Below, one piece after another: positions 1 to 9,192 of a stretch of DNA of 64,000 nt. The notes under the pieces were generated by a model. That model was given only the letters and a program-made list of their open reading frames with translations. It was not told the DNA's origin and did not search any database. The position numbers were made by a program, and so were the translations under genes. Origin of the DNA: Holzapfeliella saturejae (GTDB lineage: Bacteria > Bacillota > Bacilli > Lactobacillales > Lactobacillaceae). Position 1 is the stretch's first letter; each line of letters starts with the position of its first letter. The stretch is taken from NCBI RefSeq assembly GCF_037546065.1, contig NZ_JAWMWG010000001.1, positions 992,001-1,056,000 on the forward strand. The letters run 5' to 3'.

Positions 1-382
1 CAGTCAATCGTTGAGTGGTTTTTTGATAGCTACCATGAACTGCGACAATCTCACCTTGTTCAAATCTTGATTTCATCCAAGGCTGATTAAAAAAACTGAC
101 CATGATAATGTCATGGTCAATTTTGAGTTTGAAAGAAAGAATTGTTCTTTTAAAACCAGCCCTACGAATCAGAGGTTGTGTCACAACACGACCTACAAAC
201 GTTGTCTTTTGACCATCTTCAATCGTCATTAAATCATACGTATTGTAATCATCATACCTTTTAGGATAACTATAGAGAACATCATAAATTGTCGATAAAT
301 TAAGTTGTTTAAACTTATCGAGTGTTTTAGGTCCGACATTTTTAATTTCCGCTAAGGGCGTTAAAAGTTTTTTCTTCATCAT
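1..382 (-). CDS. recG: ATP-dependent DNA helicase RecG, N-terminal part (cut by window edge)
   Basis: RecG remodels stalled replication forks and Holliday junctions. Only about the first 127 codons are present; the gene runs off the left edge. The translation begins MMKKKLLTPLAEIKNVGPKT, matching the N-terminal helix-hairpin-helix-like start of RecG, and continues into the wedge/OB region (YPKRYDDYNTYDL, then GRVVTQP). Two adjacent ATG codons (382 and 379) could serve as start; there is no clear Shine-Dalgarno site, so translation is probably coupled to fakA, whose stop lies three bases upstream. The fakA-recG order is normal for Firmicutes. No helicase motifs can be checked in this fragment. 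Confidence 0.88.
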   Translation of the reverse strand, partial: MMKKKLLTPLAEIKNVGPKTLDKFKQLNLSTIYDVLYSYPKRYDDYNTYDLMTIEDGQKTTFVGRVVTQPLIRRAGFKRTILSFKLKIDHDIIMVSFFNQPWMKSRFEQGEIVAVHGSYQKTTQRLT

Positions 383-384
383 TA

Positions 385-2046
385 TTATTCTATTGAAATT
401 AAGTAATCGTATACAGGTTGATCTCCTTGGTGGATTTCAACTTCTAAATCTTCATCAATTTCTAAAATACGGTCTTCTAATTGTTGTGCTTCTTCTTCTG
501 AACCATCTTCACCAATAATAATCGTTACAATTTCACTGTCTTCAGTTAAACCATCTTGAATAGTTTCAATAATAGTTTCAAATTTATTAGCCGTTGAATG
601 TACAATTTTACCGTTTAATAATCCCATGTAATCGTTGTTGTGAATTTCAACACCGTCAATTTCTGTGTCACGAATAGCACGTGTCACTTGAATGCTGGTC
701 ACACCTTCGATTAATTCGGTCATGCTTTGGGCATTATCTTCAAGAGAGGCATCAGGATCAAAGCCAAGCATTGCTGACATTCCTTGAGACACAGTTTTTG
801 CAGGAACTACTTCAACAGGAATGGATAAGACGTCTTTGGCTTGTTTAGCTGCCATCATAATATTGCCGTTATTTGGTAAAATAATCGCCTTTTTAGCTTT
901 CAGTTTTTCAACGGCATCCACAATGTCTTGCGTACTTGGGTTCATAGTTTGTCCCCCACTTAAGACATAGCTTACACCTAAACTTTCGAATAATTGACGT
1001 AATCCATCTCCTACTGCAATAGCTACTACAGCAAAATCAACAGGTTGGATGTCTGATTTAGCAGATTCATCAACTACGTTTTCATGCTGAATACGCATAT
1101 TATCAACTTTGATTTTGTCTAATTTACCAAATTTCTTCCCGTGGGAGAAAATGTGTCCCGGAACTTCAGTATGCACGTGAACTTTTACAACTTCATCATC
1201 AGAAACAACTAATAGGGAATCACCTAACTCATTGAGGTATTCTCTAAATTCATCGTAGTTGAATTCTTTTTTACCTTCAAAGTCAGCTGTTAAATCAATC
1301 ATCATCTCTGTACAGTAACCAAAGTGAATCTCTTGTGTTGAGATTTGTGGTTGAACACCTTGATGGTGAGCGGCATTAACCATTTCATCCATTTCAGATT
1401 TATCAGGTTGGTATAAATCTGAAACATTTTCACCGGTCAGCGCTTCTAAAAATCCTTGGTAAACAAATAACAATCCTTGTCCACCTGAGTCAACAACACC
1501 AACTTCTTTTAAAACAGGTAATAATTCTGGTGTTTGTTGAAGTGACTTATGGGCACCTTCAACAACTGCTTGCATAACTTCGTTTACATCTGATGTTTCT
1601 GTTGCCTTCTTTTGTCCAGCACGAGCGGCTTGACGAGCAACAGTCAAAATTGTTCCCTCAACAGGCTTCATAACAGCTTTATAAGCAGTTTCAACACCAC
1701 CAACAAAAGCGTCTGCTAAAGCTTGTGAATCAAGAACTTCTTTGTCTTCAGTCTTTTTTGAGAAACCTCTAAATAACTGTGACAAAATAACACCTGAGTT
1801 TCCACGTGCTCCCATCAACATACCTTTAGCTAAAGCTGCAGTTAGCTCACCAACTTGTGAACCATTGCTTTCATTAACAGCTTTTTCCCCACTTTGAACT
1901 GTTAGATTCATATTTGTTCCCGTATCTCCGTCAGGTACAGGAAAAACATTTAATGAATCAACAAATTCTGCGTTTTTATTTAAGCGATAAGTCGCAATAC
2001 GTACCATATCGCGAAACTTGGCTGAATTAATCTCAGTGACAACCAA
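385..2046 (-). CDS. fakA: Fatty acid kinase catalytic subunit FakA (YloV, DAK2/DhaL domain)
   Basis: FakA phosphorylates fatty acids bound to a separate FakB protein, so that exogenous fatty acids can enter phospholipid synthesis. The 553-residue product has the N-terminal DhaL-type nucleotide domain with the signature NVFPVPDGDTGTNM and a GARGNSGVILSQLFRG loop, followed by the middle and DegV-like C-terminal regions usual for the family. I place the start at a TTG codon (2046), eight bases after a CTGGAGG site; the open frame extends 14 codons further upstream but that extension is unlike the family. It follows an asp23-family gene (56 bp gap) and precedes recG, the conserved Firmicutes order. 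No fakB lies in the window. Confidence 0.93.
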   Translation of the reverse strand: MVVTEINSAKFRDMVRIATYRLNKNAEFVDSLNVFPVPDGDTGTNMNLTVQSGEKAVNESNGSQVGELTAALAKGMLMGARGNSGVILSQLFRGFSKKTEDKEVLDSQALADAFVGGVETAYKAVMKPVEGTILTVARQAARAGQKKATETSDVNEVMQAVVEGAHKSLQQTPELLPVLKEVGVVDSGGQGLLFVYQGFLEALTGENVSDLYQPDKSEMDEMVNAAHHQGVQPQISTQEIHFGYCTEMMIDLTADFEGKKEFNYDEFREYLNELGDSLLVVSDDEVVKVHVHTEVPGHIFSHGKKFGKLDKIKVDNMRIQHENVVDESAKSDIQPVDFAVVAIAVGDGLRQLFESLGVSYVLSGGQTMNPSTQDIVDAVEKLKAKKAIILPNNGNIMMAAKQAKDVLSIPVEVVPAKTVSQGMSAMLGFDPDASLEDNAQSMTELIEGVTSIQVTRAIRDTEIDGVEIHNNDYMGLLNGKIVHSTANKFETIIETIQDGLTEDSEIVTIIIGEDGSEEEAQQLEDRILEIDEDLEVEIHQGDQPVYDYLISIE

Positions 2047-2102
2047 TACTATAACCTCCAGATATTTGTAAATAAATAAAACTAGCAAAGCTTGGCTTTT
2101 GA

Positions 2103-2465
2103 CTAGTCTTCAAGAATTTTGACACCCTGTACAATGACATTGACAGATTTTGCTTGTGTCCCTAAATATTGTTTCAAGTGATACTTGACGCTGTTTTGCA
2201 CATTCCGACTAACTTCTGACATTTTAACGCCGTAACCAACAATGATATAAACATCAACAACAATTTCACCATTATTTTGTTTGATCACAACACCTTTAGT
2301 GTAGTTTTCACGGTTTAAAATTTCGTTCATACCATCTTTAAGTTGATTCTTGCTTGCCATCCCAACGATACCATAAATATCTGTGGCAGCACCACCAACA
2401 ACTGTCGCAATAACATTGTTAGAAATGTCGATTTGTCCATATTTTGTGTTTATTTTTACAGTCAT
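2103..2465 (-). CDS. Asp23/Gls24 family protein (YloU-like)
   Basis: A 120-residue Asp23-family envelope-stress-related protein. The middle contains VDVYIIVGYGVKMSEVSRNV, the typical family core, with short beta-rich segments on both sides (GQIDISNNVIATVVGGAATD). Members associate with the membrane or cell-envelope stress responses in Gram-positives, but the molecular function is not settled. It is the first gene of the fakA-recG unit, divergent from rpmB across a 176-bp intergenic region. A second paralogue (YqhY type) lies at 20275-20697. The start follows a GGAGGGAAGAT ribosome site and is secure. Confidence 0.9.
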   Translation of the reverse strand: MTVKINTKYGQIDISNNVIATVVGGAATDIYGIVGMASKNQLKDGMNEILNRENYTKGVVIKQNNGEIVVDVYIIVGYGVKMSEVSRNVQNSVKYHLKQYLGTQAKSVNVIVQGVKILED

Positions 2466-2568
2466 ATCTTCCCTCCATTACCGATAATGAAGCCAAATCA
2501 TTTACTTTTCCTATTTTATCACAGCGCATACAATTATTAAATTATTTTTGATAAAATTCATATAGTAA

Positions 2569-2597
2569 TTGAAATATCCTATTGGTTATGATATCTT
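2569..2597 (+). promoter_or_regulatory. Candidate sigma-A promoter for rpmB
   Basis: TTGAAA (2569-2574) and TATCTT (2592-2597) are separated by 17 bases, about 45 bases upstream of rpmB. The -10 is imperfect and the region is very AT-rich, so other hexamer pairs are possible. The rest of the divergent region (2466-2641) must also carry the promoter for the asp23 gene on the other strand; I could not choose a single good match there. Confidence 0.35.
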
Positions 2598-2641
2598 ATA
2601 TTAGTAATTGAATTATTTTACTGGAAAAGGAGGTTTAGCAA

Positions 2642-2827
2642 ATGGCAAAAGATGTAATTACAGGTCGTAAGACAACATTCGGTAACGCGCGTTCACACGC
2701 TTTGAACTCTTCACGTCGCAAGTGGAAGCCAAACCTTCAAAAAGCTCGCATCCTTGTTGATGGAAAGCCACAACGTGTTTGGGTTTCAGCAAGAGCTCTA
2801 AAATCCGGTAAAGTTACCCGTGTTTAA
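2642..2827 (+). CDS. rpmB: 50S ribosomal protein L28
   Basis: L28 is a small basic protein of the large ribosomal subunit. The 61-residue product MAKDVITGRKTTFGNARSHA, followed by RRKWKPNLQKARI and WVSARALKSGKV, is a full-length family member. The zinc-binding cysteines present in some L28 versions are absent (C-minus type). It has a strong AAAAGGAGG ribosome site and stands alone on the plus strand, divergent from the asp23-fakA-recG unit, which is its common position in Firmicutes. A strong hairpin terminator follows. Confidence 0.97.
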   Translation: MAKDVITGRKTTFGNARSHALNSSRRKWKPNLQKARILVDGKPQRVWVSARALKSGKVTRV

Positions 2828-2852
2828 TTTTTAATTAATACAAACAACAATT

Positions 2853-2886
2853 AAAAGCCATGTTCATTAAGAACATGGCTTTTTTA
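2853..2886. terminator. Rho-independent terminator after rpmB, possibly bidirectional
   Basis: A 12-bp stem (AAAGCCATGTTC and its complement) with loop ATTAA is flanked by A and T runs. It ends rpmB transcription, and reading the other way it would also serve thiN, which stops at 2899. Confidence 0.85.
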
Positions 2887-2898
2887 TTTTGTCTATCG

Positions 2899-3567
2899 TT
2901 AATCTTTACTATAAATAATAGCAACAATACCTTTTTTTAATTGGATTTCTATTGGCTTATCTTCTTCAAATTCATTGCTGATGAATGTCTGAATTTGTTC
3001 GGAAGAAAAATCTATTAATGGATATTTGGCATCTGTAATGGTTAAGTGAGAAACACCTGTTAGTGGAATAACAGAAAAATAAGTTAGTCCGCATTTTGGA
3101 TAGAATTGATGTCTTCCTCCATTAATATAAACAACTTCATTGGATTTATCTATCAGTTTGATTTTTTCAATATAGGGTAAAATATCTGACGCTAATACCA
3201 TAACTAGATTAGAAAATAAGTGATCTAATCTTCCCCCTGTTGCACCATAAACCAAAATTAAATCGTCAGCTTCTGACTGCTTCAACAGCTCAACTGCTTT
3301 CATCAATCCAAGTTGGCCATCTGTGTAATCTTTATGCGTTGGATAAACAACTAAATCCTCAACTCTATTTTTTAGTTGATACTTTTGGTTTGCATCAACT
3401 GAATCGAAGTCACCAATTGCAATATCAGGAGTGATATCATTATCCAACAACCACTGTGCACCATAATCAACACCAATTACTAATCGACTGGCGGTCAAAC
3501 GATTTTTTAAATCATCAGGATAAGATGTTACCGGACCACCCAATACCACACTAATTTGACCTGTCAT
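2899..3567 (-). CDS. thiN: Thiamine pyrophosphokinase
   Basis: ThiN transfers pyrophosphate from ATP to thiamine to make thiamine pyrophosphate. The 222-residue protein has the family motifs: IGVDYGAQWLLDNDITPDIAIGDFDS in the nucleotide/Mg site region, YPTHKDYTDGQLGL, and YGATGGRLDHLFSNL. It is the last gene of the priA-to-thiN block. Its ATG overlaps the rpe stop codon (TAATG), indicating translational coupling. The rsgA-rpe-thiN order is conserved across Firmicutes. Confidence 0.95.
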   Translation of the reverse strand: MTGQISVVLGGPVTSYPDDLKNRLTASRLVIGVDYGAQWLLDNDITPDIAIGDFDSVDANQKYQLKNRVEDLVVYPTHKDYTDGQLGLMKAVELLKQSEADDLILVYGATGGRLDHLFSNLVMVLASDILPYIEKIKLIDKSNEVVYINGGRHQFYPKCGLTYFSVIPLTGVSHLTITDAKYPLIDFSSEQIQTFISNEFEEDKPIEIQLKKGIVAIIYSKD

Positions 3568-4208
3568 TAGATTAATCGACTCAATCTCTCATGGAAATTA
3601 TTGCCATTGAATAGATAAGAACCAGCAACCGCTACTGTTGCACCAGCTTCTTTAGCAAAAGTAAAGGTGTTATCATTAATTCCGCCATCCACCTCTATTT
3701 CAAAAGAAGCATTTTGACTATTTTTTATTCCAGCTAACTCAGCTACTTTTGGTATCATTTCTTTAATAAAACTCTGTCCACCAAATCCAGGATTAACAGT
3801 CATGACTAGAACTTGATCAACAAGCTCTAATAAAGGCATGATTACCGATACAGGTGTTGAGGGACTGATAACAATACCAGCTTTGACGCTGGATTTTTTT
3901 ATTTGTTGAATCAAATGATAGGCATTAGTTGTACTTTCAATGTGAAACTCAATCGTATCTGCACCAGCGTCAATAAAATCTCCAATCATTTGCTCAGGGT
4001 TTGCAACCATTAGGTGTACCTCAGCTTCCATTTCAGGAAAATTTTGTTTAATATCTTTAACATTTTGAGCAGTAAAACCCAAATTAGGAACAAAATGACC
4101 ATCCATAACATCTATATGTAACCCACTAATCCCAGCTTCTTTAGCTCTAGTAACTTCTTTAGCTAATTCCAAACTGTTAGCACCTAAAATAGAAGGCATT
4201 ATCTTCAT
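3567..4208 (-). CDS. rpe: Ribulose-phosphate 3-epimerase
   Basis: Rpe interconverts ribulose 5-phosphate and xylulose 5-phosphate in the pentose phosphate pathway. The 213-residue TIM-barrel protein shows MKIMPSILGANS at the start, HIDVMDGHFVPN with metal-ligand residues, VNPGFGGQSF and VDGGI near the phosphate site. The open frame runs 39 codons further upstream, inside rsgA, but the ATG at 4208 has an AAGGAG site and fits the family, so I use it. It begins one base after the rsgA stop codon. The oxidative-branch gene gnd lies far away at 56.5 kb. Confidence 0.96.
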   Translation of the reverse strand: MKIMPSILGANSLELAKEVTRAKEAGISGLHIDVMDGHFVPNLGFTAQNVKDIKQNFPEMEAEVHLMVANPEQMIGDFIDAGADTIEFHIESTTNAYHLIQQIKKSSVKAGIVISPSTPVSVIMPLLELVDQVLVMTVNPGFGGQSFIKEMIPKVAELAGIKNSQNASFEIEVDGGINDNTFTFAKEAGATVAVAGSYLFNGNNFHERLSRLI

Positions 4209-4209
4209 T

Positions 4210-5115
4210 TTATTTTCTCCTTTTTCGTTGTTTTTTAACATACTCTGGTGTCCGACTGCGTTCAACTTCTTCACGCAATTCCAAATACATATCATAACGC
4301 GATTGTAAAATATCGCCTGATTCAACTAATCGCTTAATTTCACAATTAGGTTCGTTAAGATGCTGGCATGATCTAAATTGACAAAGATGTGCATGACTTC
4401 TAAATTCCACAAAACAATCTCGCAATTCATCCAATTGAATCATTTGAATATCTATTGATGAAAAACCAGGTGTGTCTGCTAAGTAACCCGATGCTAGTTC
4501 AAACAACTGAACCTGACGTGTTGTATGTTTTCCCCTGTTTAAGGTTTGGGAAATGGCAGCCGTCTCTTGTTTAGCATTTGGATTAAGTTGGTTTAATAAA
4601 GTTGATTTTCCAACACCTGATTGGCCAGCTAAAACACTTAAATGTTTAGTTTTAAAATAGTCTTCTAATACAGATAAAGGTTGATCAGAATAAAAAACAG
4701 GATAACCGATGCTTTCATAATAGGCTAATTGACGTTTTAAATGGCTGGCTTCTTCTTCAGAAAGCAAATCCATTTTAGAAATATAAATGGCGATAGCTAC
4801 CTGATGTTCTTCAATAAATGTTAGAAATCGATCTAATAATTTAGGAGAAAATTCCGGTTCTCTAGCTGAAATTAAGAGTAAAACGTCTGAAATATTGGCT
4901 AGTAGTGGTCGTTTCAGTGAATTTTTTCGTTCATCTATCGACATCAAATAGCCCGTTTTGGTTTCTTCTTCAGGTTGGATTTCAACATAGTCCCCAACAA
5001 TTGGCTTTTGACGTTTATTTCGTAAATTGCCTCGAGCTCGTGTTCGATATTTGCCATTTTCAGTAACAACATCGTAAAAACCTGAGATAGAGTTAATAAT
5101 TTGTCCTTTTATCAT
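4210..5115 (-). CDS. rsgA: Ribosome small-subunit-dependent GTPase A
   Basis: RsgA (YjeQ) is a circularly permuted GTPase that checks late 30S maturation. The 301-residue protein has an N-terminal OB fold, then the G4 motif near SKMD, the P-loop GQSGVGKSTLLNQL, G3 DTPGFSS, and a C-terminal zinc knuckle with Cys/His spacing in HLCQFRSCQHLNEPNC. The C-terminus is basic (KKQRKRRK). It sits between prkC and rpe with short gaps, the conserved arrangement that links ribosome assembly with the PASTA kinase. Confidence 0.96.
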   Translation of the reverse strand: MIKGQIINSISGFYDVVTENGKYRTRARGNLRNKRQKPIVGDYVEIQPEEETKTGYLMSIDERKNSLKRPLLANISDVLLLISAREPEFSPKLLDRFLTFIEEHQVAIAIYISKMDLLSEEEASHLKRQLAYYESIGYPVFYSDQPLSVLEDYFKTKHLSVLAGQSGVGKSTLLNQLNPNAKQETAAISQTLNRGKHTTRQVQLFELASGYLADTPGFSSIDIQMIQLDELRDCFVEFRSHAHLCQFRSCQHLNEPNCEIKRLVESGDILQSRYDMYLELREEVERSRTPEYVKKQRKRRK

Positions 5116-5124
5116 AAAACCTCG

Positions 5125-7104
5125 CTAATTTTTGACAGTTTGATTAATTATTGTTTCACCATCACGTACGATTCTAATTGAACCATTCGTATTAGGTGCT
5201 AAATTAAATGTAATATTGTAATTTTTATCTTGTGTAATTTGTTCATCACGGTAAAGATTGCGACTGTTGTTCAAAGAGTCGCCCACATAAATTTGAATAT
5301 GGTTTTTACCATTGACAGCTGTATCGTCATTATAATCAATTTCAAAAGATTGAGTTATTAGTTTGTTGTTGCTACTGCTTGATTGCGAACTAGAGCTAGA
5401 ATCATAAGTTGGTTCTTTACCTCTTGAGACCGTTACTGTAACGTTATCGCCTTTCTTCACTTCAACTTGTGCATTCGGATTTTGACTTATAATTTGACCT
5501 TCTGGCGTATTATCAGAATAATCTTGTTTAATGGTCAAGTTAATACCTACTTCATTAGCGTAATCTCGTGCACTTTTTTCAGAATAACCACTTAAATCAC
5601 GTAACTTAATCTTTTGTACACCTGTGCTGACAGTTAAGGTTATCGTTGTTTTTGAAGCATCGACTTGTTTACCTGCTGGCTCACTTTGTGCCATAATCAA
5701 ATCTTTATCAACAGAATCTGAAGTCTGGTCTTTTCTTTGAACTGTAAATCCTGCTTTTTCAAGTACTTCTTTAGCTTGATCATAGTTTTGATTAACTAAA
5801 TTAGGAACGGCAGTCAATCCTGGACCTGAAGAAATAATTAGTCCTATTTTAGTACCTGACCTAACTTGAGTATTAGCACTTGGCATACTTCGAATAACTT
5901 TATCTTTTTCAACGGTTGAATTATTTTGTTCATCAACTGCTCCAACAGCTAGTCCTTGTGCTGTTAGTTGACTTTGCGCCTCTTCTTGCGTTAGATTTTC
6001 TAAATTTGGAACTGAAATCATCGTTCCATTTGAAGCAAAAACTTTAAAAACTAAAAAGATAATCAAGAAAAATAAAACTAGTCCTGCTCCAACAAACCAT
6101 AATACATGACGTTTTTTAGGCTTTTGCTCTTCTTGTGGTGCCTCTTTTTCTACACCATGATCTGTTTCTTCACGTTCTTCTTCAGTTAAATTAGCAACAT
6201 GACCCGATAAGTCCGGGATAACTTTGGTATCGTCAGCTTTCAAAGCATGTGCCGGTTCATATTTAGGTTCATTAACTCGACTAGCTGATAAAGCTGAATC
6301 TAAATCTGCTTTCATTTCAGAAACACTATTGTAACGATCTTCAGGGTCTTTTGATGTCGCTTTTAAAACAACGTTTTCTAGCGATTGTGGAATTTCAGGA
6401 TGTATCTTTCTAATTGAGGGAATATTTTCTTGAAAATGTTTCAATGCAATTGAAACCGCTGTTTCTCCACCAAACGGAACATTACCCGTTATTAATTCAT
6501 ATAAGATAATTCCTAGTGAATAAATATCAGATTGTTTTGTTGCCATTGATCCCTTAGCTTGTTCGGGTGAAATATAATGTACAGATCCTAACAAACTATT
6601 TGTTTGAGTTACTGCATTTTTGCCTAAGGAAATAGCAATCCCAAAATCAGCGACTTTAACGACACCGGTTTGACTAATCAAAATATTTTGCGACTTCAAA
6701 TCTCGATGAATTACTTCGTGTTGATGGGCTAATTTTATCGCTGATAAAATTTGATCCATGATATTGATGACTTTATTCATCGAAATCGGATAATTTTCTT
6801 TAATATAATCTTTCAGGTTAGAACCATCTATGTATTCCATAACCAGATATTGCATCCCCTGAGACTCACTAATATCTAAAATGCTAACAATATTAGGATG
6901 GCTCAATTCACTAGTTGCAATGGCTTCCCTTTGAAAACGTCTGACAAGTGGTGAATTATTTTGAAATTCTCCACGCATCACTTTGATGGCCACGTGTCTT
7001 TCCAAAATAATATCTTGTGCAAGATAGACGTCGGCCATTCCACCACGACCAATGAGTTTCATGATTTTGTATCTTTTGGCTAACAAATAACCTTTCTCTA
7101 ACAT
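5125..7104 (-). CDS. prkC: PASTA-domain Ser/Thr protein kinase (PrkC/Stk/IreK family)
   Basis: This transmembrane eukaryotic-type kinase senses cell-wall fragments and phosphorylates envelope and translation regulators. In 659 residues I see the kinase domain at about 11-270 (ATP-binding Lys in VAIKVMRG, HRDLKSQN at 133-140, DFG at 153-155), a charged linker, one membrane helix at about 333-357, three PASTA repeats at about 361-565, a Ser-rich linker, and a C-terminal beta-rich tail. The stp phosphatase gene is six bases upstream, the standard kinase-phosphatase pair. The ATG at 7104 gives the expected MLEKGYLLAKRYKI start. Confidence 0.96.
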   Translation of the reverse strand: MLEKGYLLAKRYKIMKLIGRGGMADVYLAQDIILERHVAIKVMRGEFQNNSPLVRRFQREAIATSELSHPNIVSILDISESQGMQYLVMEYIDGSNLKDYIKENYPISMNKVINIMDQILSAIKLAHQHEVIHRDLKSQNILISQTGVVKVADFGIAISLGKNAVTQTNSLLGSVHYISPEQAKGSMATKQSDIYSLGIILYELITGNVPFGGETAVSIALKHFQENIPSIRKIHPEIPQSLENVVLKATSKDPEDRYNSVSEMKADLDSALSASRVNEPKYEPAHALKADDTKVIPDLSGHVANLTEEEREETDHGVEKEAPQEEQKPKKRHVLWFVGAGLVLFFLIIFLVFKVFASNGTMISVPNLENLTQEEAQSQLTAQGLAVGAVDEQNNSTVEKDKVIRSMPSANTQVRSGTKIGLIISSGPGLTAVPNLVNQNYDQAKEVLEKAGFTVQRKDQTSDSVDKDLIMAQSEPAGKQVDASKTTITLTVSTGVQKIKLRDLSGYSEKSARDYANEVGINLTIKQDYSDNTPEGQIISQNPNAQVEVKKGDNVTVTVSRGKEPTYDSSSSSQSSSSNNKLITQSFEIDYNDDTAVNGKNHIQIYVGDSLNNSRNLYRDEQITQDKNYNITFNLAPNTNGSIRIVRDGETIINQTVKN

Positions 7105-7110
7105 ATAAAA

Positions 7111-7851
7111 TTACACCTCTTTATTCTTTGTTAACAAGCACACGGTAATATTATCTTCTCCACCAGCTTCATTAGCTAAAGCAACTAAAACATCACATTT
7201 TTCTTGTAATGTCATATTTTCATTTAATACTTTTTGAATCTGCGAACGTGATAATGTGTTTGTTAAACCATCACTACACAATAAAACGATATCAAATTTG
7301 TTAGGAATCATTTTGATGTATTCTGGGTTAATCGATTGAGAAACCCCTAATGATTCGGTAATAATATTTTTTTGTGGGTGGTTTTTAGCTTGCGAAGGTG
7401 TGATTTCACCTTGTTTGAGTAATTCATTCACTAAGGAATGATCTTCTGTTACTTGATATAGGATTTCTTGTTTCAACAAATAGGCTCTTGAATCTCCTAA
7501 ATGTGCAAATAAGTACGCGTCCTTAAAGGCAACAACTAAAACGATAGTTGTGCCCATACCTCGTAAATCTTTAAATTGATTACTGGCATCTAAAATCGCT
7601 TTATTTTCTTTAACTAAAGTATCTTCCAACCAAGACTTGGCCTCATCATATTTTGCAATATGACTTTGTTCAAAACTATGACCAATATGATTAACCGCCA
7701 TTGATGACGCAACATCGCCTCCACGATGTCCCCCCATACCATCAGCGACTATTGCCAAGACAATATTTTCTTGATTTTTAAAAACTTTAACATAGTCTTG
7801 GTTGGTCTTTCTAACTAACCCAACATCTGTTTGCCATGCAGTCTGTATCAC
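7111..7851 (-). CDS. stp: PP2C-family Ser/Thr protein phosphatase (Stp/PrpC)
   Basis: This metal-dependent phosphatase reverses phosphorylation by the adjacent PASTA kinase. The 246-residue protein has the PPM motifs: ADGMGGHRGGD, GMGTTIV, HLGDSRAYL, LLCSDGLTN and GGEDNITV, which supply the Mn/Mg-binding aspartates. Its start at 7851 directly abuts the rsmB stop at 7852, and prkC follows after six bases, so the three genes are almost certainly co-transcribed. Confidence 0.96.
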   Translation of the reverse strand: MIQTAWQTDVGLVRKTNQDYVKVFKNQENIVLAIVADGMGGHRGGDVASSMAVNHIGHSFEQSHIAKYDEAKSWLEDTLVKENKAILDASNQFKDLRGMGTTIVLVVAFKDAYLFAHLGDSRAYLLKQEILYQVTEDHSLVNELLKQGEITPSQAKNHPQKNIITESLGVSQSINPEYIKMIPNKFDIVLLCSDGLTNTLSRSQIQKVLNENMTLQEKCDVLVALANEAGGEDNITVCLLTKNKEV

Positions 7852-9192
7852 TTATTGTTCTCCTTCACTTTTGACTAAAGAAGCAATAAAGAATCCGTCT
7901 GTTCGATAGGTATCTGGAAAAATACGGACAAAATCGCCAGATCTGATTGCTTCGTTATCAGCTTTTAGATAAACCTTTTCTAAAGAAAACTCAGGGTGCT
8001 GTGCTAAAAATGCCTGCACAACCTGCTCATTTTCTTCATCAGTAATTGTACAAGTGCTATAAACCAAACGACCGTTTGGTTTTAAACTCTCACAAACACC
8101 ATTTAAGATTGCTAGTTGGATTTGGCTTAGTTTTTGTACATCTGAAAACGCTTTGGTATATTTCACTTCTGGTTTTCTTCTAAGCAGTCCTAACCCTGAA
8201 CAAGGTGCATCCACTAGGATTTTATCATAAATTTGCGTTCCTAGTTCTTGGCTCACTAATCTAGCATCTAATTGCTGTGTTTCAATTAAATCAGCAACTT
8301 GTAAACGTGTCGCATTATCTTTAATTAAGTTCAACTTGTTCTTATGAATGTCTAAGGCGGTAACCGTTCCTGTTGTCAATTCTTCAGCAATCTGAATGGT
8401 TTTACCACCTGGAGATGCACACGCATCTAAAACGTTGTCGCCTGGCTGTACTCTTAAGCTTTGAGCAGCTAGTGTAGCTGAATCATCTTGAATGGTAATG
8501 GCTCCTGTTTCAAATAACTCAAGTTGATTAATCGGACCATATGATAAATGTAATGAATCAGGCGAAATTTCTGATTCAGTATAGTTGATACCTTGTTCAT
8601 CTAACCACTGGCACACTGCTGCTTTAGTCGTTACTTTTTGATTGATTCGAATGGTGTTTTGTGGAGGCTGATTGATTGATTGTAAAATACTTTCAGCTTT
8701 TTCTTGACCAAAATGCGTCACGAAATACTCAACCAACCATTCTGGAATACTGTAAACCGTAGATAAGTAGCTTACCGGATTTTTTGAACTTGGCTTTTGT
8801 TGACCTCGACGAATCACATTTCTTAAAACACCATTAACGACTTTATACAAGTTGTTTTTTGTGTATTCTTTAGCTAATAAATTAGCTTCATCTAATACTG
8901 CATGATTTGGAACACGGTCTAAAAAGAATAACTGATAAACTGACATCAGTAAAAGTGGTCTCATCCAAGGGGCTTTTTTATTTTCCTTAAAAATATCGTG
9001 GATTTGATAATCTAAATAGATTTGGTGCTGAATTGTACCATAAACTAATTGTGTTACTAAATTTTTATCGTGACTTGAAAGCCCTGAATTTTTAAGAGCA
9101 TGATTAAGTGCGATATTAGAATAACTTTTATTCTTAAACACTGAAATCAACGTTTCCAAGGCAATTCGTCTAGCAGATTTATTCTTCATCAC
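7852..9192 (-). CDS. rsmB: 16S rRNA (cytosine-967-C5)-methyltransferase RsmB
   Basis: RsmB (Sun/Fmu) methylates C967 of 16S rRNA. The 446-residue protein has an N-terminal NusB-like RNA-binding domain (about 1-140) and a C-terminal Rossmann methyltransferase domain with SAM loop VLDACASPGGKT, the catalytic-site motif VDAPCSGLGLLRRKPE, and a second cysteine in VYSTCTITDEEN. Both conserved cysteines are present. Its start overlaps fmt by 14 bases. Confidence 0.95.
   Translation of the reverse strand: MMKNKSARRIALETLISVFKNKSYSNIALNHALKNSGLSSHDKNLVTQLVYGTIQHQIYLDYQIHDIFKENKKAPWMRPLLLMSVYQLFFLDRVPNHAVLDEANLLAKEYTKNNLYKVVNGVLRNVIRRGQQKPSSKNPVSYLSTVYSIPEWLVEYFVTHFGQEKAESILQSINQPPQNTIRINQKVTTKAAVCQWLDEQGINYTESEISPDSLHLSYGPINQLELFETGAITIQDDSATLAAQSLRVQPGDNVLDACASPGGKTIQIAEELTTGTVTALDIHKNKLNLIKDNATRLQVADLIETQQLDARLVSQELGTQIYDKILVDAPCSGLGLLRRKPEVKYTKAFSDVQKLSQIQLAILNGVCESLKPNGRLVYSTCTITDEENEQVVQAFLAQHPEFSLEKVYLKADNEAIRSGDFVRIFPDTYRTDGFFIASLVKSEGEQ

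Noticed and set aside
2343..2540. 65-codon plus-strand frame at the asp23-rpmB boundary
   Set aside because: It overlaps the asp23 gene antisense and the divergent promoter region, has no ribosome site, and codes for an unusual Asn/Tyr/Phe-rich peptide.
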